DNA of 64,000 bases from Marinobacter sp. HL-58 (GTDB lineage: Bacteria; Pseudomonadota; Gammaproteobacteria; Pseudomonadales; Oleiphilaceae), in the NCBI RefSeq assembly GCF_001314605.1, contig NZ_LIHP01000001.1, positions 372,001 through 436,000 of the forward strand. The letters run 5' to 3'. A program made the position numbers and the translations under genes. Numbering within the stretch: the first letter of the stretch is position 1; every line of letters begins with the position of its first letter. The notes beneath the pieces were generated by a model, which saw only the letters and a list, made by a program, of their open reading frames with translations, did no database searches and was not told where the DNA came from. Below, piece by piece: positions 49,262 through 56,858 of this stretch.

Positions 49262-49723
49262 TCAGGCTGCCGCGGTTTCAGCGGCGATATCGCGGATCTT
49301 GCCAACCATGGCCCGAAGCCCATTGCCACGGGTGGGGGAGATGTGGCGGAACAGGTCCAGCTGCTCGAACAGCTCGTCAATATCCGTGGCCAGCAGGTCC
49401 CTCGGGGTTTTGCCATTCAGTGCCACGAGAATAATGGCGGCAAGGCCGCGAACGATAATCGCGTCGGAATCAATCAGCAGGTACAGTTTGCCGCTGTCTT
49501 CATCGTAGTGATGAATCAGCCACACCTGGCTCTGGCAGCCGTGTACGTAGTTCTCTTCCGTGCGCTCATCATCGGGAAAGGCGGGTAGTTGCTTGCCCAG
49601 GTCAATGATAAAGGCGTAACGCTCTTCCCAGTCGTCCAGGAATTCGAAGCCATCCAGCACGTCTTCCAGAGTGGTGGTTTGTCCCAATGGGTTGTTCAGA
49701 AAGTCCTGTGCGGAGGCGGTCAT
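49262..49723 (-). CDS. sufE: Cysteine desulfuration protein SufE
   Basis: 153 aa. Accepts persulfide sulfur from SufS at Cys63 in ENYVHGCQSQVW and passes it to SufBCD; the LLATDIDELFEQLDLFRHISPTRGNGL stretch is diagnostic. Last gene of the suf operon; its start is directly adjacent to the sufT stop. Confidence 0.95.
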   Translation of the reverse strand: MTASAQDFLNNPLGQTTTLEDVLDGFEFLDDWEERYAFIIDLGKQLPAFPDDERTEENYVHGCQSQVWLIHHYDEDSGKLYLLIDSDAIIVRGLAAIILVALNGKTPRDLLATDIDELFEQLDLFRHISPTRGNGLRAMVGKIRDIAAETAAA

Positions 49724-50266
49724 TTACAGCATCCCCAGTTCAAGCTTGGCTTCGTCGGTGAGCATGTCGTTGTTCCAGGGGGGATCGAACGTGAGTTCAA
49801 CCGTTACCTTGTCCACATTGGGGACATGCTCGAGCTTGGTCTTGACGTCCTCGGTGATCACCGGGCCCATGCCGCAACCGGCAGCGGTGAGGGTCATCAG
49901 GACGTAGACATGGTTGCCGTCTTCGGTGCCATTCTCAATCTTGCAGTCGTAGATCAGGCCAAGGTCCACCACGTTCACCGGAATTTCCGGGTCATAGCAG
50001 TTGCGCATGGCTTCCCAGACCTGATTCTCGTTCACGGTGCCGTCTTCGGGTGTTTCGAAGCTGCTTTCCAGGGGCTTCTTGCCGAGGGCATCGGCATTGT
50101 GGCCCTCAATGCGAGCGAGATTGCCATTCACGGCAACGGTGAAACTGCCGCCCAGTGACTGTGTGATGGTCACGAAGGTATCCGCCGGAATCATGATTTC
50201 CGTGCCGGTGGGCACCAGGCGTGCCTCTACTTCGCGTTTGGTCAGGACCACTTCCCGTTCTTGCAT
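49724..50266 (-). CDS. sufT: Putative Fe-S assembly protein SufT
   Basis: 180 aa. An N-terminal SufT-specific part (REVVLTKREVEARLVPTGTEIMIP) precedes a MIP18/DUF59 domain (NCYDPEIPVNVVDLGLIYDCKI, then LTAAGCGMGPVI with the conserved Cys). SufT helps maturation of some Fe-S enzymes. The frame is open 46 codons upstream, but that part is the REP/palindrome repeat, so ATG 50266 is chosen. Confidence 0.93.
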   Translation of the reverse strand: MQEREVVLTKREVEARLVPTGTEIMIPADTFVTITQSLGGSFTVAVNGNLARIEGHNADALGKKPLESSFETPEDGTVNENQVWEAMRNCYDPEIPVNVVDLGLIYDCKIENGTEDGNHVYVLMTLTAAGCGMGPVITEDVKTKLEHVPNVDKVTVELTFDPPWNNDMLTDEAKLELGML

Positions 50267-50296
50267 GCCGTTTGGGGCCTCGTTTGCTCTGTCTTT

Positions 50297-50513
50297 TGTC
50301 GGATTACGGCTTCGCCTAATCCGACCTACGTTTGGTCTCGGGGAAGTGCCGGTCACCTTCCAGGACACGCTGTGAATACGTCCCTGTACGCTCGACAAAA
50401 ACATCCATGTTTTTGACGGCCCTGGAAGGTGACCGGCACTTCCCCTCTTACTCCCCGAATTTCAACAATCGCCTCCAAATGTAGGTCGGATTAGGCGAAG
50501 CCGTAATCCGACA
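50297..50513. repeat. REP-like inverted pair 2, flanking palindromic element C
   Basis: Two inverted 33-bp REP-like copies, 50297-50329 and 50481-50513, identical apart from orientation, 151 bp apart. They enclose element C, so the whole sufA-sufT gap is a nested palindrome. Same family as 6007-6097 and 35179-35211, with inner GGC...GCC swapped relative to the 6-kb pair. Confidence 0.85.
50340..50445 (+). repeat. Twin-hexaloop palindromic element, copy C
   Basis: Perfect 25-bp arms (50340-50364, 50421-50445) around a 56-nt core: ACACGCTGTGAA, hairpin TAC-GTCCCT-GTA, CGCTCG, then hairpin CAAAAAC-ATCCAT-GTTTTTG. TCC motifs start at 50381 and 50404 (23 nt apart). In the suf transcript (leftward) the loops read ATGGAT and AGGGAC. 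It lies 74 nt upstream of the sufT start codon. Confidence 0.88.
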
Positions 50514-50521
50514 TCAGGGCT

Positions 50522-50875
50522 TCAGGCAACCGTAAAACTCTCCCCGCATCCACATTCAGCGGTGGCATTCGGATTCCGGAACTGGAACAGAGAATTAACC
50601 CCCTCAGTCACGAAATCAATCTCGATGCCGTTTACCAGCGGCAAGTGCTCTTCCTTGACGAAGAGATCCACGCCGTCGATATGGAACACCTTGTCGTCCG
50701 CACCGGCCTCTTCCACCCACTGGGTTTCATACTTGAAGCCGGAGCAGCCGCTTTTCTTGATGGCCAGGCGGATACCTTTCGCCTCAGGCCGCTTGTCCAG
50801 TTGTTTGCGTACGTGTTTCACCGCGGTCGGCGTCATGGTGACGGCAACGGTTGGTGTGTAGACTTCGGCTGTCAT
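50522..50875 (-). CDS. sufA: SufA-type Fe-S cluster carrier (HesB/IscA family)
   Basis: 117 aa A-type carrier with the three ligand cysteines Cys44 (SGCSGFKY), Cys108 and Cys110 (ECGCGES). Starts at ATG 50875 after GGAGGTGG; an upstream in-frame extension overlaps sufS. Within sufBCDSA-T-E the SufA name is appropriate, although sequence alone does not separate SufA from IscA/ErpA. Confidence 0.93.
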   Translation of the reverse strand: MTAEVYTPTVAVTMTPTAVKHVRKQLDKRPEAKGIRLAIKKSGCSGFKYETQWVEEAGADDKVFHIDGVDLFVKEEHLPLVNGIEIDFVTEGVNSLFQFRNPNATAECGCGESFTVA

Positions 50876-50888
50876 GTTTCCACCTCCA

Positions 50889-52142
50889 TCAGGCAAACAG
50901 GCGCTGGATTTTCTGCAGGGCAGTGAACAATTGTTCCACTTCCTCCAGCGTATTGTAGAACGCAAAGGACGCCCGTGCTGTACCGGGAACCCCGTAAAAG
51001 TCCATCAGTGGCATGGCACAATGGTGGCCAGTGCGAATGGCGATGCCCTGCTGATCCAGCAGCGTGCCTATATCACTGGGGTGCAGGCCGGCGATTTTAA
51101 AGGACATCACAGGCACTTTGTTGCTGGCGGTGCCGATGATCTCCATACCCGGAACAGTTTCCACCAGTTCGTTGGCGCGTTTGAGCAGTGCGACTTCTGC
51201 CGCTTCCATTCCGGCGCGGTCCAGGCTGCCCAGGTAATTGATTGCAGCGCCCAGGCCCACCGCTTCCGCAATGGCCGGGGTTCCCGCCTCGAACTTGTAG
51301 GGCAGGGTGTTCCAGGTGGTGCGTTCGAAGGAGACTCGCTCGATCATCTCGCCGCCGCCCTGGTAAGGAGGCATTTCCTCGAGCAGCCTGGCCTTGCCGT
51401 AGAGTACCCCGATGCCGGTAGGGCCGAACAGTTTGTGGGATGAAAACACGTAAAAGTCGCAATCCAGTGCCTGCACATCCGGCTGGAAGTGCGGCACGGC
51501 CTGGGCGCCGTCAATCAGCGTAATCACGCCAAGGGCTTTGGCCTGTTCAATCAGTGATGCAATTGGATTGACGGTGCCCAGCACGTTGGAAACCTGGGTC
51601 AGTGCCAGTATCCGGGTACGGTCGCCCAGAAGACTCCTGAACGAGTCCAGGTCCAGCTCCCCTTGCGGGGTGACCTGAATGGGAACCACCCTGGCGCCAG
51701 TTCGCTCGGCAATCATCTGCCAGGGCACGATATTGGCGTGGTGCTCCATGTGGCTGACAAGGATTTCATCGCCCGGTTTCAGGCGCCCTGCCAGCCCGTT
51801 GGCCACGAGGTTGATGGCCTCGGTGGTGCCACGGGTCCAGATGATCTCTTTCGTGCTGTCGGCGTTCAGGAAGCCACGAACGGTCTCCCGTGCTCCTTCA
51901 AATGCACTGGTGGCCCGGTCACCCAGGGTGTGGGCACCCCGGTGTACATTGGAGTGCATTTCCCGGTAATACCGATCCATGGCGTCCAGCACGGCAATGG
52001 GCTTCTGGGCCGAAGCGCCGTTGTCCAGATACACGAGGGGCTTGCCGTTGATCTGCTGATCAAGAATCGGGAAGTCCCGGCGGACAGCATCGACGTCAAA
52101 CGCCGCTTTGTCAGCCTGTTTTGCCACGGAAAGGTCTGTCAT
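50889..52142 (-). CDS. sufS: Cysteine desulfurase SufS
   Basis: 417 aa group II PLP cysteine desulfurase. PLP Lys237 in SSHKLFGPTGIG, His134-His135 region HMEHHANIVPW, and persulfide Cys375 in RTGHHCAMPLM. It provides sulfur to SufE. 6 bp after sufD; ATG 52142. Confidence 0.97.
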   Translation of the reverse strand: MTDLSVAKQADKAAFDVDAVRRDFPILDQQINGKPLVYLDNGASAQKPIAVLDAMDRYYREMHSNVHRGAHTLGDRATSAFEGARETVRGFLNADSTKEIIWTRGTTEAINLVANGLAGRLKPGDEILVSHMEHHANIVPWQMIAERTGARVVPIQVTPQGELDLDSFRSLLGDRTRILALTQVSNVLGTVNPIASLIEQAKALGVITLIDGAQAVPHFQPDVQALDCDFYVFSSHKLFGPTGIGVLYGKARLLEEMPPYQGGGEMIERVSFERTTWNTLPYKFEAGTPAIAEAVGLGAAINYLGSLDRAGMEAAEVALLKRANELVETVPGMEIIGTASNKVPVMSFKIAGLHPSDIGTLLDQQGIAIRTGHHCAMPLMDFYGVPGTARASFAFYNTLEEVEQLFTALQKIQRLFA

Positions 52143-52148
52143 AACCGG

Positions 52149-53435
52149 TCAGGCCTCCTGGAATGTCTGGTCAAAAAACTCATTCAGCCGTAGCTGGGCA
52201 GCATCTTTGACTGCCTGAACCGGGATCTGTTCAACCAGTTCGTTAATGAATGCCATAGTCAAAAGGGTATTGGCCTCACGGCGACCAATGCCGCGGGACA
52301 CCAGGTAAAACAGTGATATCTTGTCCAGTTGGCCAATGGTGGCGCCGTGGGCGCACTTGACGTCGTCCGCGTAGATTTCCAGCTCCGGCTTGGTGTCTAT
52401 CTCGGCGCCGGTAGAGAGCAACAGGTTCTTGTTGTTCATGTTCGCGTTCGACTTCTGGGCATCCTCGTGGATATGGATGCGGCCATTGAAAACCGCATGG
52501 GACTCACCTGCGGCAATATTGCGATACGTCTCTTCGCTGTCGCAGTGGGCGGCCACATGTTCGATGGAGGTGTGGTTGTCATAGTGCTGCTTGCCCTGGG
52601 TTACCACCACGCCATTGAGCTTGCACTCGCCGCCTTCGCCTTCCAGGCGAACCATCAGGTCATGACGGCGCAGGGGGCCGCCGAAGCCGACACAGTGGCT
52701 CTCAAAGCGTGAATTGGCGGCCTGGCGAACACCGGTGGCGCCGATGTGCTGAACGTTTTCCCCTTCCATGACCAGGCGAACGCTGGTGACATTGGCACCA
52801 TCTGCCAGCATGAATTCGGTGACCGAATTGACCATGACCGGTTCGTCACCGCTGGAGAGATATTCCTCCACCAGGGTAATCTGGCTGTGACGTGCCGCAT
52901 CCACATAGATTCGCGGATAGGCAGAACCCGAGGCCGTGCCGGTCACTTCATGCACGATGAACAGGGGCTGGTCGAGCACGGCTTCCTTGTCGAGGCGGAT
53001 ATACAGGCCATCTTCGAAGCGAGCAGAGTTCAGCCGCGCCATCTGCACAGCCCGGGTGTCGAGGGTGTTGTCCAGGCGCTCTGCAAGGGCGGCGGCATCG
53101 TTGTCGTCAAGATCGCCGAAACGCTGAATAAGAATGCCGTCCAGGTCCGGAAAATCCGACGCTTCCGGAACCATGACACCATTACGGAAAACCACCCGGT
53201 AACCGGGCAGCGACAGGCTCAGGCCATCCTTGCCGGTTGCGGGCAGGGAAGCGGCCAGACCGTCTGTCAGCTTCAGGTGCCGGCTGGAGTACTTCCAGTT
53301 TTCGGTCTTGCGGGTCGGCAATGGCATGTCCACCAGAGCAGTGCCCCGCTGTTTGCGCAGCTCAAGCAATGGCGCAGGCAGTGAGTGCCCGCCCGGCTCA
53401 AGAAAGGCGCTGGAAAGCGTTGGTGCTGGTTTCAT
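52149..53435 (-). CDS. sufD: Fe-S scaffold subunit SufD
   Basis: 428 aa beta-helix protein homologous to SufB, subunit of SufBC2D. Conserved C-terminal core: SIEHVAAHCDSEETYRNIAAGESHAVFNGRIH, NNKNLLLSTGAEIDTKPELEIYADDVKCAHGATIG and the YLVSRGIGRREANTLL ending. The DDVKCAHGATIG His is the known cluster-assembly residue at the SufB-SufD interface. 12 bp after sufC. Confidence 0.96.
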   Translation of the reverse strand: MKPAPTLSSAFLEPGGHSLPAPLLELRKQRGTALVDMPLPTRKTENWKYSSRHLKLTDGLAASLPATGKDGLSLSLPGYRVVFRNGVMVPEASDFPDLDGILIQRFGDLDDNDAAALAERLDNTLDTRAVQMARLNSARFEDGLYIRLDKEAVLDQPLFIVHEVTGTASGSAYPRIYVDAARHSQITLVEEYLSSGDEPVMVNSVTEFMLADGANVTSVRLVMEGENVQHIGATGVRQAANSRFESHCVGFGGPLRRHDLMVRLEGEGGECKLNGVVVTQGKQHYDNHTSIEHVAAHCDSEETYRNIAAGESHAVFNGRIHIHEDAQKSNANMNNKNLLLSTGAEIDTKPELEIYADDVKCAHGATIGQLDKISLFYLVSRGIGRREANTLLTMAFINELVEQIPVQAVKDAAQLRLNEFFDQTFQEA

Positions 53436-53447
53436 TCAACGGCCTCC

Positions 53448-54221
53448 TTAGCTGGCTGCACTGGGTGTGGCTTCTTCGTCTTTCACGCCGAGCCAGCCGT
53501 AACCGCGCTCTTCCAGCTCCAGGGCCAGTTCACGGCCGCCGGACTTGACGATCCTGCCACCGGCCAGAACGTGCACATAGTCCGGCACGATGTAATTCAG
53601 CAGGCGCTGGTAGTGAGTCACCATCAGAATGGCCCGGTCTTCCGCACGCAGGGCGTTCACGCCCTTGGAAACCACCTGCAGGGCGTCGATGTCCAGGCCG
53701 GAATCGGTCTCGTCCAGAATCGCCAGCTTGGGCTGCAGCAACAGTGCCTGGAGAATCTCGTTACGCTTCTTCTCGCCACCGGAGAAGCCTTCGTTGACGC
53801 CGCGCTTGAGGAACGCCGGGTCCAGATCCACCTGTTTGGAAACCTCGCGGGCCAGCTTCATGAACTCCGCCGCATTCATCTCCGGCTCGCCACGGTGCGT
53901 TCGCATGGCGTTGACGGCGGTACGCAGGAACTGGAGGTTGCTGACACCAGGAATCTCCACCGGGTACTGGAACGCGAGGAAGATGCCTTCACGGGCACGC
54001 TCTTCGGTTTCCAGGTCCAGCAGGTTCTCACCGTTCAGGGTGATCTCGCCCTCGGTTACCTCAAAGGTCTCATTGCCTGCAAGCACCTGGGACAGCGTAC
54101 TCTTGCCCGAGCCGTTCGGGCCCATAATGGCATGAACTTCCCCGGCTTTGATTTCCAGGTTGATGCCCTTGAGGATTTCTTCGCCCTCAACGGATGCGTG
54201 CAGGTTCTTGATGCTCAGCAT
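53448..54221 (-). CDS. sufC: Fe-S assembly ATPase SufC
   Basis: 257 aa ABC-type ATPase without membrane partner. Walker A GPNGSGKST at 34-42; Q-loop AFQYPVEIPGV; signature FSGGEKKRNEI; Walker B KLAILDETDSGLDIDAL (the SufC-specific LDETDSGLD); switch VTHYQRLL. It drives conformational change of SufBC2D. It is separated from sufB by 409 bp holding two large palindromic elements, unusual for this operon. Confidence 0.97.
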   Translation of the reverse strand: MLSIKNLHASVEGEEILKGINLEIKAGEVHAIMGPNGSGKSTLSQVLAGNETFEVTEGEITLNGENLLDLETEERAREGIFLAFQYPVEIPGVSNLQFLRTAVNAMRTHRGEPEMNAAEFMKLAREVSKQVDLDPAFLKRGVNEGFSGGEKKRNEILQALLLQPKLAILDETDSGLDIDALQVVSKGVNALRAEDRAILMVTHYQRLLNYIVPDYVHVLAGGRIVKSGGRELALELEERGYGWLGVKDEEATPSAAS

Positions 54222-54294
54222 TTGTGGCTTCTCTCTTTTAACCGTCTGAATTCTTGCGCCTTGGGCTGACTTCCAACTGTGGAGGAGTCAGCCC

Positions 54295-54388
54295 TCGGGC
54301 AGGCCCTTCCGGGATACGCTGTGAATACGTCCCTGTACGCTCGAAAAAATCATCCCTGATTTTTACGATCCCGGAAGGGCCTGCCCGA
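54295..54388 (+). repeat. Twin-hexaloop palindromic element, copy D
   Basis: Perfect 21-bp arms (54295-54315, 54368-54388) around ACGCTGTGAA, hairpin TAC-GTCCCT-GTA, CGCTCG, hairpin AAAAATC-ATCCCT-GATTTTT. TCC at 54330 and 54353 (23 nt). Core nearly identical to copy C, arms different. In the leftward suf transcript the loops read AGGGAT and AGGGAC. An extra 9-bp hairpin (GGGCTGACT/AGTCAGCCC, 54263-54294) sits between it and sufC. Confidence 0.88.
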
Positions 54389-54477
54389 TGGCTTCCGCAT
54401 ACTTTTGTGTTTGCCGTCCGAAGTAAGACAACTCCGTCTCGGTGGACTGTTTTCTGTTGGTGCCCGCCCAAAGTCTG

Positions 54478-54589
54478 GGTCAGAGAGCAGGTTGGGTCTT
54501 CCGGGACCCTAAAAAACAAGGATGTTTTTTAGGAGCCTACATGGACGTATTAACGGCGTGTCCCGGAAGACCCAACCTGCTCGCTGACC
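54478..54589 (-). repeat. Twin-hexaloop palindromic element, copy E (inverted)
   Basis: 29-bp arms with one mismatch (54478-54506, 54561-54589). Core on the complementary strand: ACGCCGTTAA, hairpin TAC-GTCCAT-GTA, GGCTC, hairpin CCTAAAAAAC-ATCCTT-GTTTTTTAGG. GGA on the plus strand at 54520-54522 and 54543-54545 (23 nt). Faces copy D across 89 bp in the sufB-sufC gap (54222-54630), in which nothing else is recognisable. Confidence 0.87.
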
Positions 54590-54630
54590 TCCACCCAAAC
54601 CAACGGGGCAAAGGCCGGCGAACCAAAAAG

Positions 54631-56079
54631 TTAACCCACAGACCCCTCAAGACTAACCTCAAGCAACTTGCCAGCCTCTACTGCGAACTCCATAGGCAGC
54701 TCCTTGAAGACCTCTTTACAGAAGCCGTTCACAATCATGGAGACTGCCTGCTCCGGGTCGATACCGCGCTGGCGGCAGAGGAACATCTGCTCGTCGCTGA
54801 CCTTGGAGGTGGTCGCCTCGTGCTCAACGATGGCCGACTTGTTCTTGCTCTCGATGTACGGGAAGGTGTGGGCACCGCAGCGGTCGCCGATCAGCAGCGA
54901 GTCGCACTGGGTGTAGTTGCGCGCACCTTCCGCACCGGGGCCGAATTTCACCAGGCCGCGGTAGGCGTTGGAGCTCTTACCGGCTGAAATACCCTTGGAG
55001 ATGATCGTGCTGGACGTGTTCTTGCCCAAGTGAATCATCTTGGTGCCGGTATCGGCCTGCTGGTAGTTGTTGGTCAGTGCCACCGAGTAGAACTCGCCAA
55101 CACTGTTGTCACCGCGCAGTACACAGCTCGGGTACTTCCAGGTCACGGCGGAGCCGGTCTCTACCTGGGTCCAGGAGATCTTGGAGTTCTTGCCGATGGC
55201 GGCGCCACGCTTGGTAACGAAGTTGAAGATGCCGCCCTTGCCGTTCTCATCGCCCGGATACCAGTTCTGGACGGTTGAATACTTGATCTGGGCGTCGTCC
55301 AGGGCAACCAGTTCCACCACTGCCGCGTGCAGCTGGTTCTCGTCACGCATGGGGGCGGTACAGCCTTCCAGGTAGCTTACGTAGCTGCTGTCTTCGGCAA
55401 TGATAAGGGTTCGCTCGAACTGGCCGGTATTCGCCGCGTTGATGCGGAAGTAGGTGGACAGTTCCATGGGGCAGCGCACACCCTTCGGCACATACACAAA
55501 GGTGCCATCGGAGAACACGGCGGAGTTCAGCCCGGCGAAGAAGTTGTCGCCAGCGGGAACGACTGAGCCCAGGTATTTTTTCACCAGCTCCGGGTAATCC
55601 TGGATGGCTTCAGAAATGGAGCAGAAGATCACCCCGGCCTTGGCCAGCGGCTCCTTGAAGGTGGTCGCTACAGAAACCGAGTCGAAGACCGCATCGACGG
55701 CCACACCCGCGAGCTTCTCGCGCTCGTGCAGGGGAATACCCAGCTTTTCATAGGTTCTGAGCAGCTCCGGATCCACTTCGTCCAGGCTCTGGGGCATGTC
55801 TTCCGGGCGCTTGGGCGCGGAGTAGTAGGAAATCGAGTTGTAGTCGATTTTCGGGTAACCCACATGGGCCCAGTCGGGCTCGTCCATTTCCAGCCAGCGA
55901 CGGTAGGCTTTCAGGCGCCACTCCAGCATCCACTCCGGCTCTTTCTTGATGCCGGAAAGGCGGGCAATCACGTCTTCGTTCAGGCCGGGTTCGAACGTGT
56001 CGGATTCGATGTTTGTCACGAATCCGTGTTCGTATTCCCGTTTGATCAGCTCGTTCACCTCTTTATCGGTGGTCGCCAT
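54631..56079 (-). CDS. sufB: Fe-S scaffold subunit SufB
   Basis: 482 aa core scaffold of SufBC2D. Typical blocks: [59 protein letters not shown] (in parts), [18 protein letters not shown], and the C-terminal [22 protein letters not shown] with the assembly Cys. ATG 56079 follows a GGAG; an 8-codon extension is in frame. First gene of the leftward suf operon, about 205 nt after the predicted transcript start. Confidence 0.97.
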   Translation of the reverse strand: MATTDKEVNELIKREYEHGFVTNIESDTFEPGLNEDVIARLSGIKKEPEWMLEWRLKAYRRWLEMDEPDWAHVGYPKIDYNSISYYSAPKRPEDMPQSLDEVDPELLRTYEKLGIPLHEREKLAGVAVDAVFDSVSVATTFKEPLAKAGVIFCSISEAIQDYPELVKKYLGSVVPAGDNFFAGLNSAVFSDGTFVYVPKGVRCPMELSTYFRINAANTGQFERTLIIAEDSSYVSYLEGCTAPMRDENQLHAAVVELVALDDAQIKYSTVQNWYPGDENGKGGIFNFVTKRGAAIGKNSKISWTQVETGSAVTWKYPSCVLRGDNSVGEFYSVALTNNYQQADTGTKMIHLGKNTSSTIISKGISAGKSSNAYRGLVKFGPGAEGARNYTQCDSLLIGDRCGAHTFPYIESKNKSAIVEHEATTSKVSDEQMFLCRQRGIDPEQAVSMIVNGFCKEVFKELPMEFAVEAGKLLEVSLEGSVG

Positions 56080-56290
56080 GATCGTCGCTCCGTATTCTCT
56101 CATCTTGGGCCTTGCGGGCCCCTGGTGTCGCCTGCAGCCTTGCGTGGGCGGCTGCCGGGCGGATGTCGTAAGTTCTGGTGTTGCAGTGGTCGTCTACCTG
56201 GTAGATACGCCCTGCAATCGGTTATTGGATGACGGATTTCAGGCTGCCCTGTTGATAATCAAGGGCAATATCCGTTTCTTCTGGTGAGTG

Positions 56291-56323
56291 AGTATACAAT
56301 ACCAGAGTAAAATAGTCAGGTAT
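56291..56323 (-). promoter_or_regulatory. suf promoter with IscR type-1-like site
   Basis: A 25-bp site at 56299-56323 on the plus strand begins ATACCAGAGT and ends ATAGTCAGGTAT. It matches 23 of 25 positions of the published IscR type 1 consensus (ATAS...GACT...AGTC...STAT). On the suf (minus) strand it overlaps a promoter: -35 CTGACT (complement of 56314-56319), 17-bp spacer, -10 TATACT (complement of 56291-56296). Cluster-loaded IscR would be expected to repress here. No iscR/sufR gene is next to it. Confidence 0.75.
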
Positions 56324-56430
56324 TAAATTGCATGTCCGCTGATTATACCTTAATCGGCCCTTGGGGCACTAAGGAGGTAGTAATCGGACTGATAGCCTAG
56401 CCCTCTGCAAGACTGTTGCATTTGTGCATG

Positions 56431-56537
56431 GCATCCGGTGGGCCTTCCTCCAGAAACACGCCGTAAACCCGTCCATGGGGGCTCGGCATTGCCATCCCTG
56501 GCAATGCACGGTTCCTGGAGGAAGACCCACCGGATGC
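56431..56537 (+). repeat. Twin-hexaloop palindromic element, copy F
   Basis: 23-bp arms with one mismatch (56431-56453, 56515-56537), extending a few bases further inward. Core ACACGCCGTAAA, hairpin CCC-GTCCAT-GGG, GGCTCG, hairpin GCATTGCC-ATCCCT-GGCAATGC. TCC at 56472 and 56495 (23 nt). It lies upstream of the suf promoter and outside the predicted suf transcript. Confidence 0.87.
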
Positions 56538-56858
56538 CCGATAGCAGTTGCTTGCCTCTGCCGCTTTTGTCGGAACTGCTCCGGCTGATGGTTGCGCCGT
56601 CGAAAAACTTTACACCTTGCAGAAAAGTTGGCAGATCGGTCGGCGTAGGTGCGGTAAGGCTCTGAAGTGAATGGATTTATCTTTGAGAACTGCGTCACGC
56701 GAAAAAGTGTCAGAATTTTCTACATATTGGCCTCCGCTAAAAGTGAACTCCTGATAAAGATGATTAAAAACATGTACTTGGAGCTACTGGTTTAATATTT
56801 GCTGAACTCGCTCCCGCATTTAAGGTGCAAAACAAAAACCTCTTATGGAGTGCGAGAT
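56538..56858 (+). other. Non-coding region upstream of the PEP-CTERM gene
   Basis: No supported gene. GC falls near 56680-56830. TGTCAGAATTTTCTACA (56708-56724) carries an AGAA-N2-TTCT inverted repeat and could be a regulator site; the following TTGGCCTCCGCTAAAA has only the -24 half of a sigma-54 promoter. The ribosome site of the next gene is tggag at 56843-56847. The remaining part of the gap, 56080-56290, is the predicted suf 5' untranslated region. Confidence 0.4.

Noticed and set aside
50267..50404. N-terminal extension of sufT
   Set aside because: The extra codons are translation of the REP and palindromic repeat, and family proteins start at MQEREVV.
6007..50513. CRISPR repeats
   Set aside because: The 33-bp repeats are dispersed, inverted and without regularly spaced direct copies or cas genes.
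54442..54987. Open frame running through element E into sufB antisense
   Set aside because: Repeat sequence plus antisense of sufB; no protein features.
56725..56745. Sigma-54 promoter for the PEP-CTERM gene
   Set aside because: TTGGCC matches the -24 half but no GC at the -12 position follows; kept only as a remark.
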